NCBI RefSeq assembly: GCF_003031675.1
Contig: NZ_PYWX01000046.1
Span: 18,233-82,232 of the forward strand
DNA length: 64,000 nt
Source of the DNA: Pseudomonas palleroniana
GTDB lineage: Bacteria > Pseudomonadota > Gammaproteobacteria > Pseudomonadales > Pseudomonadaceae
Direction of reading: 5' to 3'
The position numbers and the translations under genes are program-made. Positions 25,088-33,022 of this stretch are shown here, in pieces; within the stretch, counting starts at the first letter, position 1; each line of letters starts with the position of its first letter. A model generated the notes under the pieces. The model worked only from the letters and a program-made list of their open reading frames with translations. It did no database searches and was not told the DNA's origin.

Positions 25088-26239
25088 ATGACTGCCATCC
25101 CCACCCCAGCGCCCGTGGTTCCCGGGCGGCTGGAGCAAATGTCGACCCGTATCGCTTTTTTCATTGCCGGCTTCGGCATCGCCGCCTGGGCGCCACTGGT
25201 GCCGTACGCCAAGGAACGTGCGCAACTCAATGAAGGCACGCTTGGCCTGCTGTTGTTGTGCCTGGGGGTGGGTTCGATTCTCGCCATGCCAGTGGCGGGC
25301 GTACTGGCGTCACGCTTTGGCTGCCGTCGCGTGCTCAGCGCCGGCACGCTCATGATCTGCCTGGCCCTGCCGATGCTGGCCACGGTCAGTTCGATTCCGT
25401 TGCTGATGGCCGGGCTGTTTCTGTTTGGCGCAGGCTTGGGCACCGTGGACTCAACCGTCAACCTTCAAGCGGTCATCGTAGAGCGCGCCAGCGGCAAAAC
25501 CATGATGTCGGGCTTCCATGGCTTGTTCAGCCTGGGCGGTATCGTTGGCGCAGCGGGGGTTTCCGGCCTGCTGGGGTTGGGCTTGTCGCCGCTGCAAGCA
25601 ACCCTGGTGGTGATCGTCATCATGGGGCTGGCCTTGCTCAAGGCCGGGCCGCATTTGCTGCCTTATGGCAGTGAAAGCTCGGGGCCGGCGTTTGCCGTTC
25701 CCCATGGGGTGGTGCTGTTCATTGGCGGTTTGTGCTTTATCGTTTTTCTCGCCGAAGGCGCCGTACTCGACTGGAGCGCCGTGTTTCTCAGTGCCGAGCG
25801 TGGCCTGGACGAAGCCTACGCGGGCCTTGGCTATGCGGCATTTGCCCTGACGATGACGGCCGGGCGCCTGACCGGTGACGCGATCGTGCGTCGTTTGGGC
25901 CCCACCCGGGTGATCGTGATCGGTGGCTCGCTGGCTGCCGCCGGCGTGTTCCTCGCAACACTGTCCCCGGCGTGGGAAATGGCCCTGTTGGGTTATGCAC
26001 TGGTGGGCGCCGGCTGCTCGAATATCGTACCGGTGCTCTATACCGCCGTCGGCAAGCAAAACGTCATGCCCGAACACATTGCCGTGCCCGCGATTACCAC
26101 GCTGGGTTACGCGGGGATTTTGGCAGGGCCCGCCGTGATCGGCTTCATTGCCCATGGCAGCAGCCTGGCGACCGCCTTTCTGTTGATCGGTGGGTTGCTG
26201 GCGGCGGTGGCGGTCAGCGGCAAAATACTGCGGGTATAA
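25088..26239 (+). CDS. MFS transporter (YbjJ-like)
   Basis: A 383-residue, 12-helix major facilitator. The first helices (IAFFIAGFGIAAWAPLVPYA) and the loop ASRFGCRRVLSAG (motif A-like) are typical; FGAGLGTVDSTVNLQAVIVE and MMSGFHGLFSLGGIVGA match the YbjJ/fucose-permease-like branch. The start ATG at 25088 has AAGGA 7 bases upstream. Substrate unknown. It is divergent from the Ser/Ser epimerase-like gene across a 343-base gap and may be functionally linked to it, though nothing proves this. Confidence 0.85.
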   Translation: MTAIPTPAPVVPGRLEQMSTRIAFFIAGFGIAAWAPLVPYAKERAQLNEGTLGLLLLCLGVGSILAMPVAGVLASRFGCRRVLSAGTLMICLALPMLATVSSIPLLMAGLFLFGAGLGTVDSTVNLQAVIVERASGKTMMSGFHGLFSLGGIVGAAGVSGLLGLGLSPLQATLVVIVIMGLALLKAGPHLLPYGSESSGPAFAVPHGVVLFIGGLCFIVFLAEGAVLDWSAVFLSAERGLDEAYAGLGYAAFALTMTAGRLTGDAIVRRLGPTRVIVIGGSLAAAGVFLATLSPAWEMALLGYALVGAGCSNIVPVLYTAVGKQNVMPEHIAVPAITTLGYAGILAGPAVIGFIAHGSSLATAFLLIGGLLAAVAVSGKILRV

Positions 26240-26269
26240 CGCGAAAACCGGCAGGAATGGGGGGACGTT

Positions 26270-26292
26270 GAAGGCGCTGATCAGCGCCCTTC
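26270..26292 (-). terminator. Palindrome at the end of the first HrpL-type gene
   Basis: GAAGGCGCTGATCAGCGCCCTTC is almost perfectly self-complementary and touches the stop codon of the minus-strand gene. It lacks a T run, so it is at best a weak or Rho-assisted terminator. Confidence 0.35.
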
Positions 26293-27187
26293 AGTTGCCC
26301 TTCTCCTTCCTGTCATTTTCCAGCCACCGATCGATGCTGTAGTTCTTCAGCCATCCCTCAGTGTTGTGGCTACCAAAAAAACGCGTGCCGTTGGCCTTGC
26401 TGCTCTCCAGCGACGCCAGCAAGCCCGAGCGCTCAACCAGATTCCTGGCCAGGTACACCTGCTGCTCGCTGTATCTTTTTTTGGGAAACCCGGTGGCCGC
26501 ATCCCGCACAACGTCACCCTTTTTATCGGTTTCGTCAGGGTCCTGGCTCATCTCGAGCAGCTTGTCGGTCTTCACATATCGGTGTTTCTCAAAAAAGAAA
26601 CTGTAGTCCTCGGCTGTGTCGCGCAGCTCATCGAACATTACCCTGAATGCCCTGACGACCTCTGCGTCGGTCTTGGAATGAAAGGGGTCTGCGCTATGCC
26701 TGTCCGGGTGGGTGTTACCGACCCTTGAATCGGCTGCCTTGGAAAGGCTGTCTGTGGTGATAAAACCGCCATTGGCGACAATCGCCTCGTTCAGCCTGGG
26801 GCGGTTGAGTATCTCTCGGGCCAACAGGATGATGCGCTCGGCTACTGCGCTCTGGTTCGGCGCTTCACCCGCAATCTGCTGCAATGCACGTTGGCTCAGC
26901 TTTCCGTCCTTCTTGAACGTGTCCAACATGGAAAATTCGTTTTTCAGGGCCGTTGCCAACATATGATCGTCGGAGCTGGCGTAGGGGTTTGCAGCAGGGC
27001 TCATACGCCCAAAGGCAGATGGGCCGTCAACCTGCGGATCGGCCCCGCTCATCCCGCCGATGAAAAAATGATTGGAGGACAGACCTGGCGCAGAAGATTG
27101 TCCCAGCGCCGGGGCACCCGCGCCCGTAGCGGGCGCACTCCATGAAAAAGGCAGCCGGCGGCCTGGATTATTGATCCCGTCAGTCAT
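26291..27187 (-). CDS. Putative HrpL-dependent type III secreted protein, two-module (A)
   Basis: A 298-residue protein, not matched with certainty to a named family. Residues 1-70 are Ser/Gly/Pro-rich and disordered, as usual for type III secretion signals. Residues 72-155 form a helical module (HMLATALKNEFSMLD...DGKLSQRALQQIA...ILLAREILNRPRL), and a second, more divergent copy follows at about 172-293 (FRVMFDELRD...VYLARNLVERSGLLASL). The same module occurs twice in the neighbouring protein at 27800. A perfect hrp box lies 94 bases upstream. The style recalls HrpK-domain type III proteins, from memory only. No cysteines or protease-like motifs are seen. The ribosome site is weak. Confidence 0.7.
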   Translation of the reverse strand: MTDGINNPGRRLPFSWSAPATGAGAPALGQSSAPGLSSNHFFIGGMSGADPQVDGPSAFGRMSPAANPYASSDDHMLATALKNEFSMLDTFKKDGKLSQRALQQIAGEAPNQSAVAERIILLAREILNRPRLNEAIVANGGFITTDSLSKAADSRVGNTHPDRHSADPFHSKTDAEVVRAFRVMFDELRDTAEDYSFFFEKHRYVKTDKLLEMSQDPDETDKKGDVVRDAATGFPKKRYSEQQVYLARNLVERSGLLASLESSKANGTRFFGSHNTEGWLKNYSIDRWLENDRKEKGN

Positions 27188-27280
27188 GCTTCATACCCAC
27201 CCTATTTAGATTCCGTAACCTGAGCCCGAGTGCTTGACCGTCTCAAACGCCTTGAGAGCCAGCGCTGCATAAGCCTGGGT

Positions 27281-27308
27281 TGTGTGGTTGCCGAAAAATA
27301 ATGGTTCC
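27281..27308 (-). promoter_or_regulatory. hrp box (HrpL promoter) 1
   Basis: On the minus strand: GGAACC, 15 bases, CCACACA. This matches the HrpL consensus GGAACC-N15/16-CCACNNA at every fixed position. It drives the 298-residue gene starting at 27187. Confidence 0.85.
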
Positions 27309-27416
27309 GGAAAATCGCCGCTCCCGGTGAGGAATATCCCTGGTAAAACTTGAGCATTTGTAACCGCCCAAGCCGTCCAGGGCTCACTCTCGATAACATC
27401 TGCGCATCAAAAACAA

Positions 27417-27677
27417 CTAGCGCTCATGGCGTAACAATTTGCTCCAGAACATCGCAAAGATTGACCCCGCGGGACGGGATACCGGCTCATCTGCAAACGG
27501 CCTGGCCCCTCTGTCGAAGTCTTCGGCGGTGGGCGCCCTGAAGCTGCTCTTTGGCGAGGAACTGAGATTGACCGCAAGCGCTTTCAAGTTCTGTTGAGCG
27601 GTGGCCTCCTGGGCTGACGCGGGCAGTGTCGAAACACTGTGCTGGGAATGGCGAGGTTCAAGTGATGTCGAGTTCAT
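27417..27677 (-). CDS. Small Ser-rich protein behind an hrp box
   Basis: An 86-residue protein whose first 55 residues are Ser/Thr/Ala/Gln-rich (MNSTSLEPRHSQHSVSTLPA), like a type III secretion signal, and whose end is more hydrophobic (AGSIFAMFWSKLLRHER). It has no recognised domain. It may be a complete small effector, a pilot-like protein, or the N-terminus of a decayed effector: 108 non-coding bases separate its stop from the next hrp box. The promoter evidence (hrp box 65 bases upstream) is stronger than the coding evidence, as the ribosome site is weak. Confidence 0.5.
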   Translation of the reverse strand: MNSTSLEPRHSQHSVSTLPASAQEATAQQNLKALAVNLSSSPKSSFRAPTAEDFDRGARPFADEPVSRPAGSIFAMFWSKLLRHER

Positions 27678-27741
27678 GTGCCAGGGCCTGACTCAATAGA
27701 TGAGGACATCCACCGATGACCAACCACCGTTGGATGTACTT

Positions 27742-27769
27742 TTCGTGGTAAATCTGGGTGAAGGGTTCC
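27742..27769 (-). promoter_or_regulatory. hrp box (HrpL promoter) 2
   Basis: On the minus strand: GGAACC, 15 bases, CCACGAA, a full match to GGAACC-N15/16-CCACNNA, 65 bases upstream of the 86-residue gene. Confidence 0.85.
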
Positions 27770-27799
27770 TGTGTAATTGAACGTGTGTCCTGCGCAGGT

Positions 27800-28645
27800 C
27801 TAGTCAGACACCTTCAGCCACTGCTTCAACTCTTCACGGGAGATCTTGCGATCACGCTGCCACTGGAAAGCGTGATCCATCGAAGCCTTGAGTTCCGGAC
27901 GCACCATGAGCTCTTTCGCCAAATGGATGAGCTTGTCCTGGGCGGGTATGCCCGTCAGTGGTTGCTTCGCCAGACGATCAAGCTCGCGGAGCTTGATCGA
28001 AGGGGGAAAATAGCCGGTGGCTAACTTACTGAATTGAGCGAGCAGTTCCTGGACAAGTTGCTTGTCACTGTGAAGCTTCAGGGGATTATCGGAGCTGATA
28101 AAGCTCGCGATATTGGCTTCAGTTAAATGACCATCCTCAATGCCGGTCTCGCCATCTCGATCAAGAGCCTCCAATAGGCCAGGATGGCGCAACAAGTCTT
28201 GCGCCAGGCGGATGTTCGCGTCTTTGACCGGATCACCGGTCAGTCCTTTATTGGCCATTGCTCGCACACTGTCGGCGGTTACGCGCTGCAACGGAGGCAT
28301 TTTGAACGCGCAATAATTATCCAACAGTTGTTGCGCAAGGGCTGAGGAGTGAGCCGGATTGGGACGCGGCGGTGGCCCCGGGTTTGGTTGTACGCCCACA
28401 GGCAGCGGGCGCTGAGGTGGACCTGGCTCTGGTTGCGGTCGCTGGGGCGGGCATGAAGAGTGGCAATGACCAGGGAAAGGTCGTTGCACAGGCGTATCGA
28501 ATACCGGCCCGTGATGCTTGCCCGTTTGCGCATAGTTCATGCCACCTGGGCGGCGCGCACTGGATGGCGTGCCGGAACCGGCAGTTTCGTGGTTAGCCTG
28601 GCCGGGTGAGCGAGCGACTGTCTGATTGAATGCGGATATCGACAT
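27800..28645 (-). CDS. Putative HrpL-dependent type III secreted protein, two-module (B)
   Basis: A 281-residue protein. Residues 1-98 are disordered, first Ser/Gly-rich and then proline-rich (RPQPEPGPPQRPLPVGVQ). Two tandem helical modules follow: 100-183 (LAQQLLDNYCAF...DANIRLAQDLLRHPGLLEAL) and 193-279 (LVQELLAQFSKL...DKLIHLAKELMVRPELKASM). They align with each other over about 85 residues, including an LTGxP turn, and with the modules of the protein at 26291. EF-hand-like acidic loops (LDRDGETGIEDGHLT) end module 1, but the spacing is not canonical. The ATG at 28645 has GGAG 7 bases upstream; a longer frame would run through the hrp box. No name can be given. Confidence 0.72.
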   Translation of the reverse strand: MSISAFNQTVARSPGQANHETAGSGTPSSARRPGGMNYAQTGKHHGPVFDTPVQRPFPGHCHSSCPPQRPQPEPGPPQRPLPVGVQPNPGPPPRPNPAHSSALAQQLLDNYCAFKMPPLQRVTADSVRAMANKGLTGDPVKDANIRLAQDLLRHPGLLEALDRDGETGIEDGHLTEANIASFISSDNPLKLHSDKQLVQELLAQFSKLATGYFPPSIKLRELDRLAKQPLTGIPAQDKLIHLAKELMVRPELKASMDHAFQWQRDRKISREELKQWLKVSD

Positions 28646-28714
28646 AGGATTCTCCAGTGCTGTGTATTGGGCGTCTTGCCTCACTGCAATCGTCAATCGC
28701 AAGCAGGCCAATCT

Positions 28715-28743
28715 TGTGTGGCAAGCGTGCAGATATCGGTTCC
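28715..28743 (-). promoter_or_regulatory. hrp box (HrpL promoter) 3
   Basis: On the minus strand: GGAACC, 16 bases, CCACACA, a full match to the HrpL consensus, 70 bases upstream of the 281-residue gene. Confidence 0.85.
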
Positions 28744-28808
28744 TCACAGCGTTGAAGAATTCCAGGCAGCAGTAGGAAGAACCTCTCAGTAAATAAGGAG
28801 CAAAACGC

Positions 28809-28845
28809 AAATCGCCGCCGTCCCAGGGCGGGGCGGCGGCGATTT
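28809..28845 (-). terminator. Terminator after fecA
   Basis: AAATCGCCGCCGTCCC at 28809-28824 pairs with GGGGCGGCGGCGATTT at 28830-28845 (16-bp stem, one G-U), followed on the minus strand by GCGTTTTG. It lies 17 bases past the fecA stop. Confidence 0.7.
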
Positions 28846-28861
28846 CCCACTCAATGCAGGT

Positions 28862-31267
28862 CTAGAACCCGACGCTGGCCTGTACGAAGAAGGTACGAGG
28901 TTCACCCAGGTACAGCCCGGCATTGTTGTCGCTGGAGCGCGTGTAGTGCTGCTGGTCGAAGACGTTTTTCACGCCGACGCCAAGCTTGAGGTTGGACAAT
29001 TGCTCACCGAAGTCATACCCGCTGCGCAGGTTGACCGAGACATAACCCGGGATATCGCCGTATTGGCCATCGGCCGTGCCCTGGGTGATGTAAGTGGTGC
29101 CAGTACCGGGTGCACGTTGGCCGGATTGCGCGTAGACATCCAGGTTATGGGTCCAGTGATTGATGTCGTAGCGCAGGCCCAGGGTAGCCACTTCACGGGA
29201 GTACAGCGGCAAATCACGCCCCTTGAAGGGCACGTCGCCTTCGGAGGTGGCCTTGGTGTAAGTGAAGCCGGCATTGGCGGTCAGGCCGTCCAGGCGCGAG
29301 TCGAGGTTGGACAGATCGTAGTGGGCCGACGCTTCGATGCCGGTGTGCTTGGTGGCGCCGAGGTTGGTCCAGCCTACGTCATTGCTGACGTACTGCAACT
29401 CATCCGAGAAGTCGATGTAGAACAACGTCACTTCGCCGCCCCACGCGCTGTCGTTGTAGCGCGTGCCGACCTCGTAGGTCTTGGCTTTTTCCGGGTTCAG
29501 GCCGTTGGCGGTCTGGTTGCCGGTGCCACCCTGGCCCAGTTGAAAGTACTGCAGGCTGCCAAAAGAGGTTTCGTAGTTGGCGAACAGTTTCCAGGCATCG
29601 GAAAGGTGGTACATCACGCTCAGGGCCGGCAACGGTTCGTTGTTATGCACCTCGCGGCGTTTTTCCTCGGTACGCTTGCCGTTGAGGGCGACAACCGGAC
29701 GGTCGTGCCATTCGGTGCGGATGTCTTCGAAGCGGATGCCCGGAGTGATGGTCCACTTGCCGATATCGATTTTGTTATCGATATAAAACGCATTGGCCTC
29801 GGTGCCGCCCGTGCGGTCCTGATAGACATGACCATCACTTTGACCGCCTGGCGTGGGCACATTGTTGACCAGGTTGAGACTGGTCGCCTGCTCGTGCATG
29901 CCTTCCTTGAGGTAGCGATAACCCAGGCTGACTTCCTGGGTGCTCGGGCCTACGTCGAAAACATGCGACACCCGGGGTTCGATGCCGAACGTGTAGTAAG
30001 TGCGCGGATAAGAGCCGAGTGTCTTCAGGTCGCGGTTGGCAATGTTGCTGCCACGGAAACTGTCGGAATAGTAGGTCAACACTTCCGCCTGGGTACGGTC
30101 ATCGATCTGACGGATGTATTTGAAGGAAACATCCTTGCGGCGCCCGCTGAAATTGTCCCAGTCACGTACCGATTGATAGGGGTTGGCGTCGAACTGCTTT
30201 TGGGTCAGGCCGCCGGGCATATCGGCGCTGGCGTCGTAATAATGGAAGTTCAGCGAGAAGTCGTCTTGGTCGGTCGGCGCCCAGTGGGTCTTGAAGATCA
30301 CGTCGTCGATATCGTTGGAGTTGTTACTGCTGCGATAGCCGTTGCCTTTGACGCCGGAGTACAACAATGCCGCGCCGATGCCGTTGTCTGCGGTGCCGCC
30401 GACGAAGGCATTCTCGATGTGTTTCCAGCCACCATGCGCCGAGGTTTCCAGGGTGGTGCCGACGTCACCGGAGAACTTCTCGGGAATGGCGCGAGTCACG
30501 AAGTTGATCACACCGCCGACGTTCTGCGGCCCATAACGCACGGAGCCGGCGCCGCGCACCACGTCGATGCTATCAAGGTTACCCGAGGAAATCGGGGCCA
30601 TCGACAACTGTGGCTGACCGTATGGGGCGAAAGCCGCCGGTACGCCATCGATCAGTACGGTGGAGCGTGGCGACAGGCGTGACGTGAGTCCGCGCACGCC
30701 AACGTTGAGGGAAATATCGCTACCGCCCGTGCCGTTGGCTTCCTGCACCTGCACGCCGGGAATGCGGCGCAGCACGTCACCGACGTTCATGGCGCCCTGC
30801 TCCACCATGGCTTCGCGACGCACGACCGTGCGCGCGCCTGGATGGTTCTGCACCACTTCGGCATTGGCATCACCCAGCCAGTCGCCGACCACCTTGATAT
30901 CAGTAATACCCAGTTCAACCGGTGAGCCGGCTTCCCCCGTGCCGCTGCTCACTGGGCGCAAGGTCACGGAACCGGCGTCGATCTGGTAATCCAGGCCGCT
31001 GCCTTGCAGCAATTGGCGCAGGGCCTGTTCCGGTGAAAGGTTGCCGTCAACGGCGGGTGCTTGTTTGCCCGCGACCATGTCAGGGCTGAAGAACACTTGC
31101 AGGGAAGTCTGCTGGCCCAGTTGACTCAGCGCCGCGCCCAGCGATTGGGCGCGGATGTGGATACCATCGCCAGCGTAGGCTGCCGGCAACGCGGCGCTGA
31201 CTGCCAGCGCCAGGGCGAGAGGCGCCCAGCAGGAAATTTTATTGTTGTTCACGGCAAGTTTTTTCAC
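28862..31267 (-). CDS. fecA: Ferric citrate outer-membrane receptor with signalling domain
   Basis: An 801-residue TonB-dependent transducer. After the signal peptide (ends ...AAYAGD) comes an STN signalling domain (about 35-105: IHIRAQSLGAALSQLG, FFSPDMVAG), then the plug, in which RSTVLIDGVPAAFAPYGQPQ and VRYGPQNVGGVINFVTRAIP are nearly identical to E. coli FecA, then the barrel with VGGTADNGIGAALLYSG and a C-terminal FFVQASVGF. It takes up ferric dicitrate and signals through FecR to FecI. The start codon is GTG (MKKLAVNNN): no ATG is available before the signal peptide. Third gene of fecIRA, 97 bases after fecR. Confidence 0.93.
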   Translation of the reverse strand: MKKLAVNNNKISCWAPLALALAVSAALPAAYAGDGIHIRAQSLGAALSQLGQQTSLQVFFSPDMVAGKQAPAVDGNLSPEQALRQLLQGSGLDYQIDAGSVTLRPVSSGTGEAGSPVELGITDIKVVGDWLGDANAEVVQNHPGARTVVRREAMVEQGAMNVGDVLRRIPGVQVQEANGTGGSDISLNVGVRGLTSRLSPRSTVLIDGVPAAFAPYGQPQLSMAPISSGNLDSIDVVRGAGSVRYGPQNVGGVINFVTRAIPEKFSGDVGTTLETSAHGGWKHIENAFVGGTADNGIGAALLYSGVKGNGYRSSNNSNDIDDVIFKTHWAPTDQDDFSLNFHYYDASADMPGGLTQKQFDANPYQSVRDWDNFSGRRKDVSFKYIRQIDDRTQAEVLTYYSDSFRGSNIANRDLKTLGSYPRTYYTFGIEPRVSHVFDVGPSTQEVSLGYRYLKEGMHEQATSLNLVNNVPTPGGQSDGHVYQDRTGGTEANAFYIDNKIDIGKWTITPGIRFEDIRTEWHDRPVVALNGKRTEEKRREVHNNEPLPALSVMYHLSDAWKLFANYETSFGSLQYFQLGQGGTGNQTANGLNPEKAKTYEVGTRYNDSAWGGEVTLFYIDFSDELQYVSNDVGWTNLGATKHTGIEASAHYDLSNLDSRLDGLTANAGFTYTKATSEGDVPFKGRDLPLYSREVATLGLRYDINHWTHNLDVYAQSGQRAPGTGTTYITQGTADGQYGDIPGYVSVNLRSGYDFGEQLSNLKLGVGVKNVFDQQHYTRSSDNNAGLYLGEPRTFFVQASVGF

Positions 31268-31364
31268 GTCGAACCTAGTCCTGTGATCGCAAGAGTGCGC
31301 ATCCGTTAATGCAAACCAGTTGCAGTTGCAGGAGAAGACGAAGAACTCGAAAAAAACCTGAATG

Positions 31365-32345
31365 TCAGCGTGAAATAATTTCCTGGCTGCCGTCCGGCAA
31401 AGCGCGCACCGCTACCGGCAATATGTGCGGCAAGGCTTTGAGCAAGGCATCGGTATCGCTGGACTTGAACACGCTGGTCAAGCGCAGGTTACCCACCGCA
31501 GTCGAGCTGACCCGCAATGGCCGCTCGCGGTATCGCGATACCTCGCGCGCCACATCGCCCAGTGTGGTGTTGTTGAACACCAGCTTCCCGCTGCGCCAGG
31601 CCGTCAGTTCATCGGCATTCACAGCGTAGGCAGTGGCGACTTGCCCTTGGGCATCGACATGAGTGGCGCGGCCCGCCGTCAGCGTCACGAGCTGATCCGA
31701 CGCACGCCCTGTGACGTTGACCGTACCGGCCTCGACCACCACGCGGGTTTGGTCATCATCTCGGCGCACATCGAAACGCGTACCGGTGACTGTCACCTGC
31801 CCTGCCCCGGCGGCCACCACAAACGGACGGCTGGTGTCATGCTCCACGCTGAACATCGCTTCGCCCTGCTTCAACTCCACTGCGCGGCGGCCCTTTTCAT
31901 AATGCACCGCAACCACGCTGCGGCTGTTCAGGTCCATTATCGAACCATCGGGCAAGGCGACCTGGCGATGCTCTCCTACACGCGTGCTGAACTCGGCGCT
32001 GTAAGGCTTTGGATGATCGAGCCCGCTGAACAGGCCCAGCCCCAAGGCGACCGCCACCACACTCGCGGCCACCGCATAACGCCAGGCAGCGCGCCCTTTG
32101 GGCCGCGTCACCGGGGCGTCGCACAGCGCCTGCAAGCGCGCCTTGGGTAACAGGTCCGCAGCGCTCCACACCCCTTGCAACACATCTAATTCGTATTGGT
32201 GCTCGGGCCGCTGTGCTCGCCATGCATCGAAACGTTGACGCTCTTCGTGGCTCAGCTCGGTGTCCTGCAAGCGTACAAACCATTGCGCGGCCTCGTCGCG
32301 AGCACGGCTATCCATCGTTGAAGGTCCTGTTTCAAAACGAGTCAT
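31365..32345 (-). CDS. fecR: FecR anti-sigma/sigma regulator
   Basis: A 326-residue inner-membrane regulator. The cytoplasmic N-terminus (about 1-80) has the ARDEAAQWFVRLQDTELSHEE motif that holds the sigma factor; one TM helix follows at about 90-107 (YAVAASVVAVALGLGLFSGL). The periplasmic FecR domain contains HRQVALPDGSIMDLNSRS and VTGTRFDVRRDD, and the C-terminus contacts the FecA signalling domain. Its ATG overlaps the fecI stop by 4 bases (ATGA), so synthesis is coupled. Confidence 0.92.
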   Translation of the reverse strand: MTRFETGPSTMDSRARDEAAQWFVRLQDTELSHEERQRFDAWRAQRPEHQYELDVLQGVWSAADLLPKARLQALCDAPVTRPKGRAAWRYAVAASVVAVALGLGLFSGLDHPKPYSAEFSTRVGEHRQVALPDGSIMDLNSRSVVAVHYEKGRRAVELKQGEAMFSVEHDTSRPFVVAAGAGQVTVTGTRFDVRRDDDQTRVVVEAGTVNVTGRASDQLVTLTAGRATHVDAQGQVATAYAVNADELTAWRSGKLVFNNTTLGDVAREVSRYRERPLRVSSTAVGNLRLTSVFKSSDTDALLKALPHILPVAVRALPDGSQEIISR

Positions 32346-32842
32346 GGGGCCAACGCATCCAGGCGATCACGCAGATGCCGCAGGGTGCGGATCATATACT
32401 TTTCCACCATGTTTTTAGACAAACCCAGGCGATCGGCAATTTCCTGCTGGGTCAGGCCTTCGATTTTCTGCCAGATGAAAATCTTGCGACAGTTGAGCGG
32501 CAGCTCGGCCAAGGCCCGCTCGACGGACTCCGCCAGCTGGATGGCATGCATGTAATGCTCCGGATCGCCCTGATGAGGCGAAGGCTGGTCAAAGGCATCC
32601 AGGACCATAGCCTCCCGGCGGTCTTCCCGGCGATAGGCGTCCACCGCGATATTGCGCGCCGTTTGATGCAGATAGGCACGCGGCTGCTCAACCTCGGCGG
32701 AACTTGACTCGAGCACGCGCACAAAGGTGTCGTGGGCCAGGTCTTCGGCATGCTGACGGTTTCTCAGGCGACGTGTCCAAGTGCCGACCAATTCTTCGTA
32801 GTGCTCGAAAAAGCCTGTTCTGCGGGGCGGCTGGGGAATCAT
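32342..32842 (-). CDS. fecI: ECF sigma factor FecI
   Basis: A 166-residue extracytoplasmic-function sigma factor. Region 2 has HAEDLAHDTFVRVLE and RAYLHQTARNIAVDAYRRE; region 4 has ALAELPLNCRKIFIWQKIEG and the helix-turn-helix TQQEIADRLGLSKNMVEKYM. It should direct transcription of fecA in response to ferric citrate. First gene of the unit, divergent from a flavin monooxygenase across 180 bases. An AT-rich stretch at 32872-32890 may be a poor Fur site, but the match is weak. The ribosome site is not obvious. Confidence 0.92.
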   Translation of the reverse strand: MIPQPPRRTGFFEHYEELVGTWTRRLRNRQHAEDLAHDTFVRVLESSSAEVEQPRAYLHQTARNIAVDAYRREDRREAMVLDAFDQPSPHQGDPEHYMHAIQLAESVERALAELPLNCRKIFIWQKIEGLTQQEIADRLGLSKNMVEKYMIRTLRHLRDRLDALAP

Positions 32843-33022
32843 CGCGTGAGCACTGGGAAGACGGGGGTGTAAATAGTAATGTTTCCCATTAAACAGGGCA
32901 AATGGCTTGCTTCGGCCAGTGGTAGGCTTTCAGAAAAAACGACAAAAATGGCATGTTCGTCCTTTTCTGTAATCTCTTGGGTCTAATTTTTCGAAAGAAA
33001 CCGCACATTCAATAGGTCCACT

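Noticed and set aside
32872..32890. Possible Fur box upstream of fecI
   Set aside because: AT-rich and partly palindromic, but too few matches to the 19-base Fur consensus to claim it.
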